Positions 62,725 to 64,000 of a stretch of 64,000 nucleotides of DNA are shown here, piece after piece (the first letter of the stretch is position 1; each line of letters opens with the position of its first letter). The translations under genes and the position numbers were made by a program. The notes below the pieces were generated by a model. The model was not told the origin of the DNA. It worked only from the letters and a program-made list of their open reading frames with translations, and did not search any database. The DNA is from JAJDAT01 sp964344185 (lineage in GTDB: Bacteria > Nitrospinota > Nitrospinia > Nitrospinales > JAJDAT01). The stretch is from NCBI GenBank assembly GCA_964344185.1, contig CAYFMN010000019.1, positions 1-64,000 on the forward strand. Direction: 5' to 3'.

Positions 62725-62783
62725 AATAATATTATATCCAGTTCTATTTGTTGACACAATAAATAACTGGATATAATATTATT
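62725..62783 (+). promoter_or_regulatory. Perfect 19-bp hairpin enclosing a sigma-70-like promoter
   Basis: AATAATATTATATCCAGTT (62725-62743) and its exact reverse complement (62765-62783) flank a 21-base loop that contains TTGACA (62751-62756). TATAAT (62772-62777) lies 15 bases after it, and TAATAT (62774-62779) 17 bases after it, in the right arm. It points toward the downstream pentapeptide gene. The symmetry may be an operator. Confidence 0.55.
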
Positions 62784-63087
62784 AAATAGATGATTAGTTT
62801 TATTTATTTGATTTTGAGATAAGGAGATATGATTTGAATCTTTTTGGAATAAAATTTTCAGTCATCCCAAATAAAAAGAGTTTTAGGGAGAAAATTTTGA
62901 AAATCAGATGGTTGAAAAAGAGCTTAAGTAAATAAGGTTTTTAGGGAAGGTATTATGTAGGCAAGACCCGTTGTCGCCTCCTAATAAAGTGTGTTCGAAA
63001 TATTGGAACGTTCACCGAAAACATTTTGACTCAAAAAATATTACGGGAAATATTGCTGGTTTAATAAAGTATAAGTCTTTTTTTGAA

Positions 63088-63831
63088 ATGGATACAAAAA
63101 TGGTTGGGAATGCTGGAGATATTAAGTTGATCTCATTTATAGAGGCGTTTGTCGAACTGTTAGTTCAAAAAAAGTTGATGGATAAAAGTAAAAAGGATGA
63201 TTTATTGAGTTCTTTGTATGAACTATATTCAGGGTCGCAAGACAAGTCCATTCTTATAAAAAACTTAAAGGATATAGTTTCGGAATTTAATATTTTTAGA
63301 TTAGATTTGAGCGGTAAATCGATTGAATCTGCTAATTTTAGCAATTTAGATTTAAGCGGATGTAATTTAAGTGATATTCATTTAGTTGGGGCTGATTTGC
63401 AGAACATAAATTTGGACTACTCGGACTTAACCAACGCCAACCTAACTCAATCAAACTTGAAAAACGCCAAATTTCACAACGCCAAGCTAAGTAAAGTTAA
63501 TTTGCGAGGTTCCTTTCTTTTGAATGCAGAGTTTCAATATGCCAACTTACGAGATTCTCGACTGGGGGGAGTTAGGGCGCATCGCGCTAATTTCTTTCAA
63601 TCGGATTTAACCAACGCTCGGATTCGCGGCGCAGACCTTTCATTGGCGAATTTTAGTTACGCAAATTTAACTGGAGTTCATTTCGAAAACTCAGACCTTA
63701 CGGGAACAAATTTTAAACACGCTAATTTAAAAGAAACTAATTTTGAAGGCGCAATTAATTTAACATTACCTCAAATAACAGATGCAATCACCGATGGTAC
63801 TACTTTTCCAAGTTATTTAAAGTTCGAATGA
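63088..63831 (+). CDS. Pentapeptide repeat protein with N-terminal helical domain
   Basis: About 247 residues from ATG 63088 (frame open from TTG 62971; no clear ribosome binding site, start unsure). An N-terminal helical part of about 70 residues (LISFIEAFVELLVQKKLMDK) is followed by about 28 pentapeptides (FRLDLSGKSIESANFSNLDL ... LTGTNFKHANLKETNFEGA) and a short C-terminal cap. It is divergent from the other pentapeptide gene, 478 bases away. The N-terminal part could mediate oligomerisation. Function unknown. Confidence 0.85.
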   Translation: MDTKMVGNAGDIKLISFIEAFVELLVQKKLMDKSKKDDLLSSLYELYSGSQDKSILIKNLKDIVSEFNIFRLDLSGKSIESANFSNLDLSGCNLSDIHLVGADLQNINLDYSDLTNANLTQSNLKNAKFHNAKLSKVNLRGSFLLNAEFQYANLRDSRLGGVRAHRANFFQSDLTNARIRGADLSLANFSYANLTGVHFENSDLTGTNFKHANLKETNFEGAINLTLPQITDAITDGTTFPSYLKFE

Positions 63832-63901
63832 TTGTCTTTGATTTAATTTTTTAGGAAGCTCCTTAAAGACTATATAGATAAAGTTTGTCGAAATAAGAAA
63901 A

Positions 63902-64000
63902 TTATGCCTTAAGAGAGTTAGTTGTGATACCTGCCAATGCAATTTCTGGTAGGGGAATGCCACGGGAGAGGGCAATAATATTCCTACCTAGCCTTTGCTC
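63902..64000 (-). CDS. Partial C-terminal end of a gene cut by the window edge
   Basis: A minus-strand frame enters at the window edge and ends at TAA 63902-63904. The 32 visible residues are GRNIIALSRGIPLPEIALAG and TTNSLKA plus edge. No family recognised; it may be a gene that continues outside. Confidence 0.35.
   Translation of the reverse strand, partial: EQRLGRNIIALSRGIPLPEIALAGITTNSLKA

Overview
The window looks like a chromosomal segment of a low-GC, Gram-negative, probably motile bacterium. The outer-membrane signs are an LptG-type lipopolysaccharide permease, a CsgG-family protein, a two-partner-secretion POTRA remnant and a DUF2490 barrel. Signalling genes are prominent: three soluble PAS-containing chemoreceptors, a GGDEF/EAL protein, HDOD, MHYT-SpoIIE and a receiver. 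The mix of SecDF-YajC, DUF1015, a Zn-ribbon gene next to rnpB, SspB and an RNA-type ThrC-like enzyme is reminiscent of Nitrospinota or delta-proteobacteria-like lineages, but no ribosomal RNA is present and the phylum is inference. Three runs of exactly ten Ns (31096-31105, 51442-51451, 54244-54253) mark scaffold joins, so this is a draft assembly.

Layout. 1-7.1 kb: a DUF4145-like gene, a fatty-acid-hydroxylase-family enzyme with an inserted domain, rnpB on the minus strand overlapping a Zn-ribbon coiled-coil gene, then yajC-secD-secF. 7.2-18.7 kb: a signalling block with two YjfB-like small proteins, three MCPs without membrane segments, an HDOD protein, and in between a degenerate NERD protein and a DnaE2-type polymerase. 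18.9-22.7 kb: a rho promoter and long leader, then rho-rpmE-prfA and an Nfu-type Fe-S scaffold. 22.9-33.1 kb: azoreductase, a cNMP-PAS-GGDEF-EAL protein, an orphan POTRA protein, a thioredoxin-fold secreted protein, DUF3445, an SGNH hydrolase and a caspase-like/CsgG pair. 33.4-47.2 kb: Kef antiporter, MFS-spermidine-synthase fusion, DUF1015-engB, ferredoxin, kinase-lptG-ppx operon, ilvB, a catalytically dead metallo-beta-lactamase-fold protein and sspB.

47.3-52.9 kb is the most accessory part. It holds tRNA-His, tRNA-Arg and tRNA-Pro, a His-rich Spy-like protein, and an island beside tRNA-Pro that carries an XRE-IrrE/DUF4411 pair and an unknown gene. The island is closed by a 31-bp repeat of the tRNA 3' half; a second, more decayed tRNA-like remnant lies about 0.9 kb further on. 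52.9-64 kb has a B12-radical SAM gene broken by an insertion with an 8-bp target duplication, a frameshifted MHYT-SpoIIE gene, a DUF2490 protein, a YkgJ-methyltransferase fusion, a threonine-synthase-like enzyme and two pentapeptide-repeat proteins.

The strongest unexplained signals are: an in-frame TAA in sspB that cuts off an intact ClpX-docking tail; the nested tRNA-Pro remnants; the 8-bp duplication exactly flanking an assembly gap; a roughly 100-bp intergenic repeat present three times; a YkgJ-spermidine-synthase-like fusion; and a metallo-beta-lactamase fold that has lost its metal ligands.
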